Assembly: GCA_029335875.2 (NCBI GenBank)
Contig: JARJMZ020000028.1
Span: 24,412-88,411 of the forward strand
DNA length: 64,000 nt
Source: Thermoprotei archaeon
GTDB lineage: Archaea; Thermoproteota; Thermoprotei_A; Sulfolobales; Acidilobaceae
Direction: 5' to 3'
The translations under genes were made by a program, and so were the position numbers. Below the pieces are notes generated by a model. It saw only the letters and a program-made list of their open reading frames with translations. It was not told the DNA's origin and did not search any database. Positions 1 to 7,759 of this stretch are shown piece by piece. Each line of letters opens with the position of its first letter. Position 1 is the stretch's first letter.

Positions 1-159
1 TGGGTTTTCGAGAGGCTTAAAAGTAGGGGGCTTGAGGGCTTAGAGGCTGTTAGGAGGGGGAGGCTCCTGGTCTTAGAGCCTGATACCCTAGCCCACTATG
101 GCCCCTCCCTGATCCCCACGCTAGCCGGCCTTGTTGCTAAGATTAAAGCCTTGTTCTAA
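1..159 (+). CDS. ABC transporter substrate-binding protein, C-terminal end (partial)
   Basis: The window opens inside an open frame of 52 codons ending at TAA 157-159. The readable tail, with EAVRRGRLLVLEP and then a YGPSLIPTLAGL segment, resembles the C-terminal end of BtuF/FhuD-type iron-siderophore or cobalamin binding proteins, where a 'variable residues-G-R-hydrophobic' strand is followed by a GP-containing helix. The start, signal peptide and most of the protein lie outside the window, so the ligand cannot be stated. It is followed after 27 bases by sua5 in the same frame and strand. The family call rests on a short tail and is tentative. Confidence 0.45.
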   Translation, partial: WVFERLKSRGLEGLEAVRRGRLLVLEPDTLAHYGPSLIPTLAGLVAKIKALF

Positions 160-186
160 CCCTCTAATATTGGGGGTTCAAGAGCC

Positions 187-1254
187 ATTGACACTAGAGT
201 TTTCAAAGTAGACCCTGTCAGGCCTGAGAGGGATATAGTAGAGTATGCAGCTGGAGTCATAAGAGCAGGGGGCCTCGTAGCCTTCCCCACCGAGACTGTC
301 TACGGTCTAGGGGCTGACGCTCTAAATGCCAGCGCTGTCGCCAGGATATATGAGGTTAAAGGCAGGCCCCTAGATAACCCTGTGATCGTCCACATATCAG
401 ACTTCAACCAGCTAGACATAGTAGCCTCCAGGGTTCCGGAGGAAGCTTATAGGCTTGCCGAGAAACTCTGGCCAGGCCCCCTCACACTACTCCTACCCAG
501 GAATATTAAAGTGCCTAGAAAGGTTACTGCAGGGCTCGAAACAGTAGCCGTCAGGATGCCGGCACACCCTGTAGCCCTCGAGCTGATTAGGGCTTCGAAA
601 AACCCCATAGCGGCGCCAAGCGCTAACATATCCGGGAAGCCTAGCCCTACGAGGGGAGATCATGTAGTTAGAGACTTATACTCTAAGGTTGAAGTGATAC
701 TAGACGGGGGGGAGACCCTTTACGGTGTCGAGTCCACTATAATAAACATCCTGACAGACCCCCCCAAGCTCCTTAGGCCAGGAGCTTACCCTGTGGAGGT
801 TATAGAGGAGATCCTTGGGAGGAGGATTGAGGTCCCAGATTTCGCCAGGGGATTGGGAGAGGCGCCTCAAGCCCTGGCTCCCGGGATGAAGCACAGGCAT
901 TACGCTCCAAACACGGAGTTGATCCTGGTAGAGTCTATAAGGGGGGATTTTGACGCTGTCAGGGGGGCTGTGACTGGAGAGGCTGAGAAACTGGCGGGGA
1001 AGGGGTTAAAGGTTGCAATAATATCGTTCAAGGAGCATTCAAGCTTCTATAAGGGTGTTAAAGCTCAAATATTGGAGCTTGGGTCGCGGGAAAACATGTT
1101 CGAAATAGCTAGAAACTTGTTCCACACGTTGAGGGTCTTAGACACGTTAAACGTGGACGCGGCCATAGTTGAGTGCGTTGAAGAGAGAGGTCTGGGGCTC
1201 GCTATTATGAACAGGCTGAGAAAAGCTTCATCAAAGAGGATTGTTCTACCCTGA
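187..1254 (+). CDS. sua5: L-threonylcarbamoyladenylate synthase, Sua5/YrdC/YciO family
   Basis: Makes threonylcarbamoyl-AMP from threonine, bicarbonate and ATP, the first step of t6A37 tRNA modification. The YrdC domain shows PTETVYGLGADA near residue 35, the KGRPLDNPVIVH segment near residue 60 and SANISGKPSPT near residue 145. A linker with LAPGMKHRHYAP leads into the C-terminal Rossmann-like Sua5 domain. The first GTG in frame (382) would remove the catalytic N-terminal strand, so the gene must begin upstream. The frame is open back to 160 and contains no ATG, GTG or TTG there. ATT at 187, eight bases after GGGGGTT (172-178), gives 355 residues, the usual archaeal length. The function is firm; the ATT start is an inference. 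Confidence 0.93.
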   Translation: MDTRVFKVDPVRPERDIVEYAAGVIRAGGLVAFPTETVYGLGADALNASAVARIYEVKGRPLDNPVIVHISDFNQLDIVASRVPEEAYRLAEKLWPGPLTLLLPRNIKVPRKVTAGLETVAVRMPAHPVALELIRASKNPIAAPSANISGKPSPTRGDHVVRDLYSKVEVILDGGETLYGVESTIINILTDPPKLLRPGAYPVEVIEEILGRRIEVPDFARGLGEAPQALAPGMKHRHYAPNTELILVESIRGDFDAVRGAVTGEAEKLAGKGLKVAIISFKEHSSFYKGVKAQILELGSRENMFEIARNLFHTLRVLDTLNVDAAIVECVEERGLGLAIMNRLRKASSKRIVLP

Positions 1255-1258
1255 ACCC

Positions 1259-2401
1259 CTACATAGGCCTTATCTTGCCTAAGAGGCTCCTGACTATAAC
1301 CATTCTCTGGATCTCGTTTGTTCCATCACCTATTTCAACCATTTTTATGTCTCTGTAAAGTCTTTCAACTATACTCTCCTTACTGTAGCCTATTCCGCCC
1401 ATGACTTGCATGGCCATTCTCACTAGATCCACGCCCCTCGAGGCTGTGTAGAGTTTGGCCATACTAGCATACTTTATATAGTCCAGGTGGCCTTCGTCTG
1501 CTTTCCTTGCAGCCTCATAGAGTAGTAGTCTGGAGGTTTCTAGGATTACTGCCATTTCAGATATTAAGTGTTGGACCATCTGGTGTTCTATTATGGGGAC
1601 GCCCATACTAGTCCTCTGTCTAGAGTATTCGAAGGCTTCTTCAAAGGCGGCCCGCATTATGCCGAGGGCTGTCGCTGAAGTAGTTATCCTGCCCTCGTTC
1701 AAGGTCATCATGGCGATTTTGAAGCCCCCATTCAACTCCCCAACCAGGTTCTCCCTTGGAACTCTGCAGTCCTCAAATTTGACCTCAGAGGTCCCACTAC
1801 CCCTATAGCCTAGCATTTCGAGTTTTGAAATTTTAACACAAGGCCCCCTATCAACTACTAGGAGCGATATCCCCCTATGCCGTTCTTCAAGCCTCCTAGT
1901 CCTAACAGCTACGATGAAGAAGTCTGCGTAAGGAGCGTTTGTTATGAACGTTTTAGTCCCATTAACTAGGAACTCGTCCCCATCAAGCTCGGCCCTAGCA
2001 ATTATGGCTGCCGCGTCACTACCGCAGCAGGGCTCTGTGAGGGCGAAAGCCCCAATGCCCCCTTTAGCGAGCAACGATAAATACTTCTCCTTAAGCTCAA
2101 CGCTACCATAGGCGGCTATAGGGTAAGGTACCATGGAGCCGCTCACTGTAGCCATAATCCCTATGGCGCTGCTAACCCTGGAGAGCTCCTCAATAGCCAC
2201 AACGCTCTCCACAACGCTGAGGCCTGGGCCCCCATAATCTTCTGGAACCCTGAGAGCGAAATATCCCATGCTGGCAACATCTTTAAGCACATCCTCTGGG
2301 ACGGTGTTCGACTCGTCTATAATCTTGGCTAAATTCTTTAACCTTTTCTCTGCGAACTCTCTAACGCTACTCCTAAGAATATCAACATTAGGAGCGCCCA
2401 A
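1259..2401 (-). CDS. acyl-CoA dehydrogenase
   Basis: Flavoprotein of 380 residues that oxidises an acyl-CoA to its 2-enoyl-CoA and passes electrons to an electron-transfer flavoprotein. The N-terminal helical domain, the middle beta domain with ALTEPCCGSDAA and FITNAPYADFFIVAVRT, and the C-terminal helical domain with RQRTSMGVPI and MQVMGGIGYSKES are all present, at full family length. The C-terminal signature reads IGDGTNEIQRM, so the position that carries the catalytic Glu in many family members is Asp here; chain-length or branched-chain preference cannot be read from sequence. It converges on sua5 with a 4-base gap and is not in an operon with other beta-oxidation genes. A crotonase and a liv transporter lie 29 kb away. 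Confidence 0.92.
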   Translation of the reverse strand: MGAPNVDILRSSVREFAEKRLKNLAKIIDESNTVPEDVLKDVASMGYFALRVPEDYGGPGLSVVESVVAIEELSRVSSAIGIMATVSGSMVPYPIAAYGSVELKEKYLSLLAKGGIGAFALTEPCCGSDAAAIIARAELDGDEFLVNGTKTFITNAPYADFFIVAVRTRRLEERHRGISLLVVDRGPCVKISKLEMLGYRGSGTSEVKFEDCRVPRENLVGELNGGFKIAMMTLNEGRITTSATALGIMRAAFEEAFEYSRQRTSMGVPIIEHQMVQHLISEMAVILETSRLLLYEAARKADEGHLDYIKYASMAKLYTASRGVDLVRMAMQVMGGIGYSKESIVERLYRDIKMVEIGDGTNEIQRMVIVRSLLGKIRPM

Positions 2402-2552
2402 AAGGGATCACCGAAGATAATTAGAGTTACTAAAGGTTAAAAGATGCTATCTTAACAGTTGAAACTAAGAAGCTCACTTTTACATTACAAAATAGTTAAT
2501 TTTATATTTTATGTTATATAATAAATGCAGAACTGTTAAAGGCTTTAAGCTA

Positions 2553-2562
2553 ATATTTTATA
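2553..2562 (+). promoter_or_regulatory. box A promoter of the YeeE/YedE gene
   Basis: ATATTTTATA lies 22-31 bases before the ATG at 2584, in a clearly AT-rich gap (2402-2583). A ribosome binding site GGTGAG sits at 2575-2580. The spacing implies a very short leader. Confidence 0.45.
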
Positions 2563-2583
2563 GAGTGAGTACTAGGTGAGACT

Positions 2584-3762
2584 ATGTGGATTCCCGCAGT
2601 TAACAGAGAATGGCTGGCTAAGAACGCTTTATACATCTACGCTATAACTTCAGGGTTAGCTTCAGGTCTCATGGCCTACGCGCTCTACTATTCTACTGGT
2701 AGAGGCAGCTTTTGGGGGATAACTACTGGAGAATCCAAGATTGGAGGGTTAGCGTGGAGCTACTTTATTGACCCAGGCATAGCAGATACTTATTATCATC
2801 AGATTTTCAAGCTAGCTAACCCGTTATCCGACCCTACCCAGATGATTGTCATTGGAATACTTCTGGGAGGGTTTTTAGCCTCTCTGGCTTCAGGAGAGTT
2901 TACAATAAGGCATTTCCCCAACTCTTGGATGGTTGTTCAAGCCCTCATAGGGGGCTTTCTGCTAGGCTATGGGGCTAGAATGGCTCTGGGCTGCAATATA
3001 GGCAATTACCTGTCAGCATGGTCTTCGGCGGGCGTTAACGCTGTAGCCTTCACCGCCGGGATGATGCCTGGAGCGTGGGTGGGGACTTTTATAGTTGAAA
3101 GGGTTTTCCTCTTCAGAGTTAAGCCTTCGAGATTCAATGTTACACTACCTGTTTGGGTTCAACGCTTTCTTCTCCTCCCAGCAGCCCTCGCGCTTACAGC
3201 ACTACTCTTTTATAGCAGTGTGGGGGTTGCGGTCAAGTTATGGTTTGTGTTTGGGGTTATTTTCGGGCTCATAGGCTATCTTTCTAAGATATGCTGGGCT
3301 ACGGGATTTAGGGAGATCACAAACCCCTTATATGGTGGGGGTAGAATGCTGTTAGCCACAGCCCTAGCTATATTGTCCTACACTCTTTTAACATGGCCTC
3401 TAATAGTTTTAGAAGCCCCCATCTCCCTGGCTTTAGCGAGGGGTGTTGGAGTATTACAGGTATTCCTGGGGGGCTTCTAGTTTGGGGCTGGCATGGGGGT
3501 TGCCGGCGCGTGCATATTTAGCAGTGAGTGGAGGGCTGCTAGTGGTAGTGTTTACTCTATGATAGTCCTCTTCTCAACTATATTCATAGGTATGCCTTTA
3601 TTAGCTTACCACTTCGAGTTCTACGTTAAAACAATCCCCCAGCCTCTCGCGAACCTCAGCTTCTATCATTTGATGGGGCCCTTTGGAGTCCTAGTTCCCA
3701 TAGCTTACGTTTTAGCTTTAATAGTTTTAGTTAGGTTAAGGGCTGGGAGGTTTTTCCCATAG
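2584..3762 (+). pseudogene. YeeE/YedE sulfur transporter interrupted by an in-frame TAG
   Basis: Membrane protein of the YeeE/YedE (TsuA-type) family, which brings thiosulfate or other sulfur compounds into the cell. The first half carries the family motif GYGARMALGCNIGNYL near residue 135. The matching second-half motif is split: LGGF, then TAG at 3478-3480, then FGAGMGVAGACIFSSEWRA in the same frame. Codons after the TAG stay open to 3762 and keep the conserved Cys. Without the stop the protein would be 392 residues, the usual two-repeat length. TAG is one base from TTG (Leu), a common residue here. It is either a fresh nonsense mutation, a read error, or read-through; the first segment alone (298 residues) would lack the second half of the pore. 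The 3' end overlaps the convergent HypE-like gene by 27 bases. Confidence 0.75.
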
Positions 3763-4755
3763 CTTCATAAGCTCGTCTTCCACATAGGGCTCCTCATACA
3801 GTTCTCTACCCCCATTCCTCCTATGGAGCTCCACCAGGTACCCTTCATAGCCTTTAACCCTACCTATAACAGTAGCGTTTACTCCAAGCTTTTCAAGCTT
3901 CTCGACAGCCCTAGCTGCTAGGCTTTCGGGGATCGTGGCTACTAGGACTCCAGAGCTTATCAGTTTAAGCGGGTCTACATTCATGGCCCTACATAGCAGT
4001 CTCGTCTCCTCAGATATCGGTATTCTCTCCTCCCACACTTCTATGGTTTTCCCGGAGGCGTAAGCTATCTCCGTCAACCCTCCCAGGAGGCCTCCCTCTG
4101 TAGGGTCGTGCATTGAGTTTGCAAGCCTCTCCTCGGCTAGCGCTAGAGCCTCCCTAACCACGCTTACGAGTTTTATGTACTTGGAGGCTTTCCCGATAAC
4201 ATGTACGGGGACTCCGCGGGCTTCAAGCTCCCCCCTGAAATCGGTAGCTAGTATGCTGGTCCCCTCTATTCCAGCTGTTTTAGTCATTAAAACTAGGTCT
4301 CCAACTTTAGCCCCTCCAGTGACTACAAGCCCCCCCTTCTCTACTAGCCCTAAGGCTGTCATGGAGATCATGGGCCTATCCAGGCCCGGGGTGTACTCTG
4401 TGTGTCCCCCAACGATCATAGCTTCGAGCTCCCTAGCCGCCTCGTCTATCTGGCTTGTAACCCTGTCAATCTCCTTCTCCGAGAACCATGAGGGGAGGTA
4501 TAGGGCTGGGAGGAGCCACCTAGGCCTAGCCCCCCTAACCGCCACGTCATTACTAGATATGTGGACGGACAGCCACCCAATGTTCTCTACAGCCCCAGTT
4601 ATAGGGTCAACGTGAGCCACGAGGAGAAAGTCTCCTCCCAAGTCTATTATGGCTGAATCCTCGCCTACAGCAGGCCCTACAAGGACGGAGGGGTCTCTGG
4701 AGCCTACTCTCGAAAGTACATATCTCGCGAGAACTTCAATCCTCAACTTAACCAT
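3736..4755 (-). CDS. HypE-like AIR-synthase-related protein
   Basis: A 339-residue protein of the PurM/HypE/SelD/ThiL superfamily. GPAVGEDSAII near residue 28 is the ATP-binding glycine/Asp segment, ISSNDVAVRGARPRW near residue 67 the next conserved block, IVGGHTEYTP near residue 115 the dimer-interface motif, and MHDPTEGGLLGGLTEIA near residue 215 the HypE/SelD-type motif. It lacks the HypE C-terminal Cys, ending in KPPSP, and there are no other hyp genes nearby, so hydrogenase maturation is unlikely. SelD is also unlikely, as there is no Cys/Sec in the N-terminal loop. The true substrate is unknown. It is divergent from hutG across a 76-base gap. Confidence 0.8.
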   Translation of the reverse strand: MVKLRIEVLARYVLSRVGSRDPSVLVGPAVGEDSAIIDLGGDFLLVAHVDPITGAVENIGWLSVHISSNDVAVRGARPRWLLPALYLPSWFSEKEIDRVTSQIDEAARELEAMIVGGHTEYTPGLDRPMISMTALGLVEKGGLVVTGGAKVGDLVLMTKTAGIEGTSILATDFRGELEARGVPVHVIGKASKYIKLVSVVREALALAEERLANSMHDPTEGGLLGGLTEIAYASGKTIEVWEERIPISEETRLLCRAMNVDPLKLISSGVLVATIPESLAARAVEKLEKLGVNATVIGRVKGYEGYLVELHRRNGGRELYEEPYVEDELMKLWEKPPSP

Positions 4756-4831
4756 AAGCCTTCAACCCTATAAGTAGTTAGAAGGCCTGTTATTAAAGCT
4801 CTTATCCATAAACTACCCTTGGTGGAGGTTC

Positions 4832-5728
4832 TTGGCGGCAAGAAGCTACAGCCTCCTAAGGGATCCCCTTGACGTTAGAATATCCCCTTCACCTGAGGGT
4901 GAAGTGGTGTTAGTAGGAGTTCCATGGGACTGGTCTACTGCTGGAAGACCTGGAGCTCGTTTTGCCCCGGGTAAGGTTAGGGGCTGGATTTACAGGTTTA
5001 CGGGGCACGCCCCGGGCTCTTGGGATTTTAAGTGTAAGGTTAACGATTTAGGGGATGTGGAGGTAGCCCCCGGGGACTTTACAGTTACATCCCGCAGGAT
5101 AGTTGACGCGGCGCGCCTGGCATACTCTAGAGGGGTTCTAGCGGTCTTCCTAGGGGGCGACCACTCCATAACTAGGTGGCTCCTCGAGCCTTTAGCCTCC
5201 GATACTCTGGGCATCCTGGTTTTAGACGCCCACTATGATCTAAGGAGTGTTAGCGAAGGCTACACTAGCGGCTCATGGCTTTGGGATCTACATCTAGAGC
5301 ATAAGGGTCGCGTTCACGCGGCTGTGGTTGGTGTTAGCGACTTCGCGAACCCTGGATATATGGCTTCCAGGGCTAGGGAGGCGGGCTTCACTGTTGTTCC
5401 AAGATATGAGCTTATTGGGGGGCTCGAGGCCGCCTATGAGGCTGTTGACCGGCTTAAGAGCTTGGGAGCTAAAAACTACTATGTTAGCGTTGACGTAGAC
5501 CATTTACACGTTAGCTACGCTCCAGGTGTTAACTCTCAGAATCCCATGGGCATGACTCCCTGGGAGAGCCTTAAAATACTTGAATATGCCGGGAGGGCTC
5601 TTAAGCCTAGAGGTTTAGACTTGGTGGAGCTCGTCCCGGACGCTGATGTAGCTGATATAACCGTGTCTACCGCTTCCAAGCTACTACTCTACGCTATCAA
5701 CAGTGTCCTGGAGGGTTGCGGGGGTTGA
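4832..5728 (+). CDS. hutG: ureohydrolase family enzyme, probable formimidoylglutamase
   Basis: Arginase/agmatinase-fold manganese hydrolase of 298 residues. Metal ligands are visible as GGDHS near residue 109, DAHYDLR near residue 130 and SVDVDHLH near residue 213. The family includes arginase, agmatinase and formimidoylglutamase, which sequence alone separates poorly. The coupled hutI directly downstream supports formimidoylglutamase (formiminoglutamate to glutamate and formamide). The start is TTG at 4832 behind the strong site GGTGGAGGTT (4821-4830). The stop overlaps the hutI start. Confidence 0.85.
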   Translation: MAARSYSLLRDPLDVRISPSPEGEVVLVGVPWDWSTAGRPGARFAPGKVRGWIYRFTGHAPGSWDFKCKVNDLGDVEVAPGDFTVTSRRIVDAARLAYSRGVLAVFLGGDHSITRWLLEPLASDTLGILVLDAHYDLRSVSEGYTSGSWLWDLHLEHKGRVHAAVVGVSDFANPGYMASRAREAGFTVVPRYELIGGLEAAYEAVDRLKSLGAKNYYVSVDVDHLHVSYAPGVNSQNPMGMTPWESLKILEYAGRALKPRGLDLVELVPDADVADITVSTASKLLLYAINSVLEGCGG

Positions 5729-6963
5729 AGGCAGACCTTATAATATATAATATCGGGGAGCTCGTCTCCTTCCGCAACGGCCCCCTAGCCAGGGTCTCTG
5801 AGGATAACGCTGTCATTGTTAGGGATGCAGGGATAGCTGTCAGGGGCGGGGTCATAGTGGCTGTAGGTAGGTCGGGCGAGATAAGATCCAGGTTTGAGGG
5901 GGAGACGCTCGACGCTCAAGGTCTCCTAGCAACTCCAGGCCTAGTAGACCCCCACACCCACCTGGTCTTCGCGGGCTCGCGCGAGGACGAGTTCAACCTT
6001 AAACTTCAGGGGGTCAGCTATAGCGAGATCCTGGCCAGGGGAGGAGGTATATATAGGACTGTTAAGGCGACGCTAGAAGCAGGCTTTAACGACCTCCTCT
6101 CAAGGGCTGCCAAGGCGGCCAGCCTCATGTTAAGCCATGGGACCACTACTGTTGAAGTTAAAAGCGGGTATGCTTTGAGCCTGGAGGGGGAGCTTAAAAT
6201 GCTTAAGGTCGTTAAGGCCCTTGGAGAGGCCTCGAAGATAACTGTAATACCCACCCTCCTAGCCCACGTGCCGCCACGAGAGTATAGGGAGTCTAGCCTT
6301 GAATATGCCAGGCACTTTGCCGAAATAATGGTCCCGGCAGTTTCAAGGGAGAAGCTTGCGGTTTACGTTGACGTTTTCTGCGATAGAGGCGCCTTCAACG
6401 TTGAAGAGTCAAGGATTATAATAGAGGCCGGGCTTAAACACGGGCTCAGAGCTAGGATGCACGCAGACCAGCTGGCCTACATAGGCTGCTCCAAGCTCGC
6501 AGCAGAGCTCCCAATAGACTCCCTCGACCACCTGGAGAAGATGCCTGAGGAGAACGCAAGAATACTGGCAGAGAAGGGGGTCACAGCAGTTTTAACGCCC
6601 ACGAGCATAATGGCGATGATGGAGCTCAAAAAACCCCCAATAGAAGCCCTAAGGAAAGCGGGAGTCACAATAGCGGTAGCGTCAGACTACAACCCCAACA
6701 ACATGACACCCCTACAGCAAACAGCCATGGACATAGCCCCCTACATTCTAAACCTAACCCCACTAGAAGCCCTGGCAGCAGCAACAGTAAACGCAGCCAA
6801 AAGCCTAAACATGCACCACAAACTCGGATCCATAAGCGAAGGTTACAGAGCAGACATAGTACTGTGGGAACTCGAGAACTACAAATGGATAGGATACATG
6901 TGGGGCTACAATAAAGCCCTCGCAGTATTAAAAGACGGCATAATAGTACATGAAAAAATATAA
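5725..6963 (+). CDS. hutI: imidazolonepropionase
   Basis: Amidohydrolase that opens 4-imidazolone-5-propanoate to N-formimino-L-glutamate, the step before HutG. Features are DPHTHLVFAGSREDEF near residue 75 (HxH metal pair and substrate Arg), YRTVKAT and KSGYALSLEGELKML in the middle, MHADQ near residue 245, and the ASDYNPN end-of-barrel motif near residue 320. I prefer TTG 5725, whose TTGA overlaps the hutG stop, with GGAGGG 5710-5715 as ribosome binding site; TTG 5716 is possible. HutH and HutU, which would feed this enzyme, are not in the window. The last 350 bases are strikingly A/C-rich compared with the first 350. Confidence 0.93.
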   Translation: MKADLIIYNIGELVSFRNGPLARVSEDNAVIVRDAGIAVRGGVIVAVGRSGEIRSRFEGETLDAQGLLATPGLVDPHTHLVFAGSREDEFNLKLQGVSYSEILARGGGIYRTVKATLEAGFNDLLSRAAKAASLMLSHGTTTVEVKSGYALSLEGELKMLKVVKALGEASKITVIPTLLAHVPPREYRESSLEYARHFAEIMVPAVSREKLAVYVDVFCDRGAFNVEESRIIIEAGLKHGLRARMHADQLAYIGCSKLAAELPIDSLDHLEKMPEENARILAEKGVTAVLTPTSIMAMMELKKPPIEALRKAGVTIAVASDYNPNNMTPLQQTAMDIAPYILNLTPLEALAAATVNAAKSLNMHHKLGSISEGYRADIVLWELENYKWIGYMWGYNKALAVLKDGIIVHEKI

Positions 6964-7052
6964 CGCCAACAGCCCCCCACTTTTATCTTATATAACATAT
7001 ACCAGTAAATAAAAACGTGGAGAAACACTTAAACCCCCCCGGGTAGCACCCG

Positions 7053-7304
7053 TTGACCCTCCAGCCTAGAGAGGCGGGGGTATACCAGTTGGATTTAAGA
7101 GGCTACGTATGCCCATATCCTCAAATAGTGGCCTTACAAGCTTTAAGAGGGCTACGGGTAGGCGAAATCCTGGAAGTTATAACTGATAACCCCCCATCAT
7201 GCGAGAACGTCCCGGCAGCCGTTAGAAGAGAAGGCCACGAAGTCCTCAGAGTCGACAAGGTGGGAGTAGGAGTCTGGAAGATTGTAATTAGGAAAACACG
7301 TTAA
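7053..7304 (+). CDS. TusA/SirA-like sulfur carrier protein
   Basis: An 83-residue protein with the TusA signature LDLRGYVCPYPQIVALQ near residue 13; the Cys of CPYP carries persulfide sulfur in this family. The rest follows the two-layer fold (GEILEVITDNP, then a basic C-terminal strand). It begins with TTG at 7053 and stands alone between hutI and a non-coding stretch. It may serve the broken YeeE/YedE transporter 3.3 kb upstream, as the two families are often paired, or molybdenum cofactor sulfuration. A second TusA-like gene with a DsrE partner lies at 53 kb. Confidence 0.85.
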   Translation: MTLQPREAGVYQLDLRGYVCPYPQIVALQALRGLRVGEILEVITDNPPSCENVPAAVRREGHEVLRVDKVGVGVWKIVIRKTR

Positions 7305-7759
7305 ACCTTTTAAGTTTATGCTTGTATGTGTAGCGTGTGAGGGCATACTCTGCTCTCATTCTACTTTCTCCGGCCCCGGTCCTAACACGGGTTTATCTCC
7401 TCTCTTTATCACTTTAACATGGTCTCCCCTTCGCAGTCCTAGAGTTTTAACTATGTGGGGATCGTTATTATTTGATCGTAGTTTTAAACCTTCCTCATGG
7501 TAACCCTGAATGCTTCTACCAGCTCGTCTTCTCTCTCATTATTATGATAACCGTTTTTCTCGGGGCTTAAATGGGCTGAGACGCACATGTTAAATTATAT
7601 AGTGTGCGTGGGACGCCTCAACCCCGGCGGGCTCGCCGAGATGCTGGGAGTCGTCATGTTTATGGGGGCCTTGCGGGCGCCCTCTAGGGGTTAGGTGAGG
7701 GCTGTAAATATTGATGGGAGCACCAGTGTTAGTGAGGGTGTGGAGATTGCTGGGTGCTG
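7305..7759. other. 455-base non-coding stretch with a promoter-like site and GC-rich hairpin
   Basis: No convincing gene. The first 250 bases look like decayed or untranslated DNA. A box A-like TAAATTATAT sits at 7591-7600, and about 25 bases downstream a GC-rich patch begins, containing a perfect 5-bp hairpin (7625-7629 with 7634-7638, four-base loop) and further G/C runs to about 7690. This is the pattern of a small structured RNA on the plus strand, but I do not recognise a family. It shows no C/D boxes, RNase P or SRP signatures. A 30-codon reading frame from GTG 7603 is also open and unproven. Confidence 0.25.

Noticed and set aside
2584..3762. Pyrrolysine or other dedicated recoding of TAG
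   Set aside because: No pyl genes or suppressor tRNA appear in the window, and only one gene shows a TAG of this sort; a nonsense mutation or error is simpler.
3736..4755. SelD (selenophosphate synthetase) near YeeE/TusA as a selenium locus
   Set aside because: The protein lacks the SelD N-terminal Cys/Sec loop and matches HypE-like proteins better.
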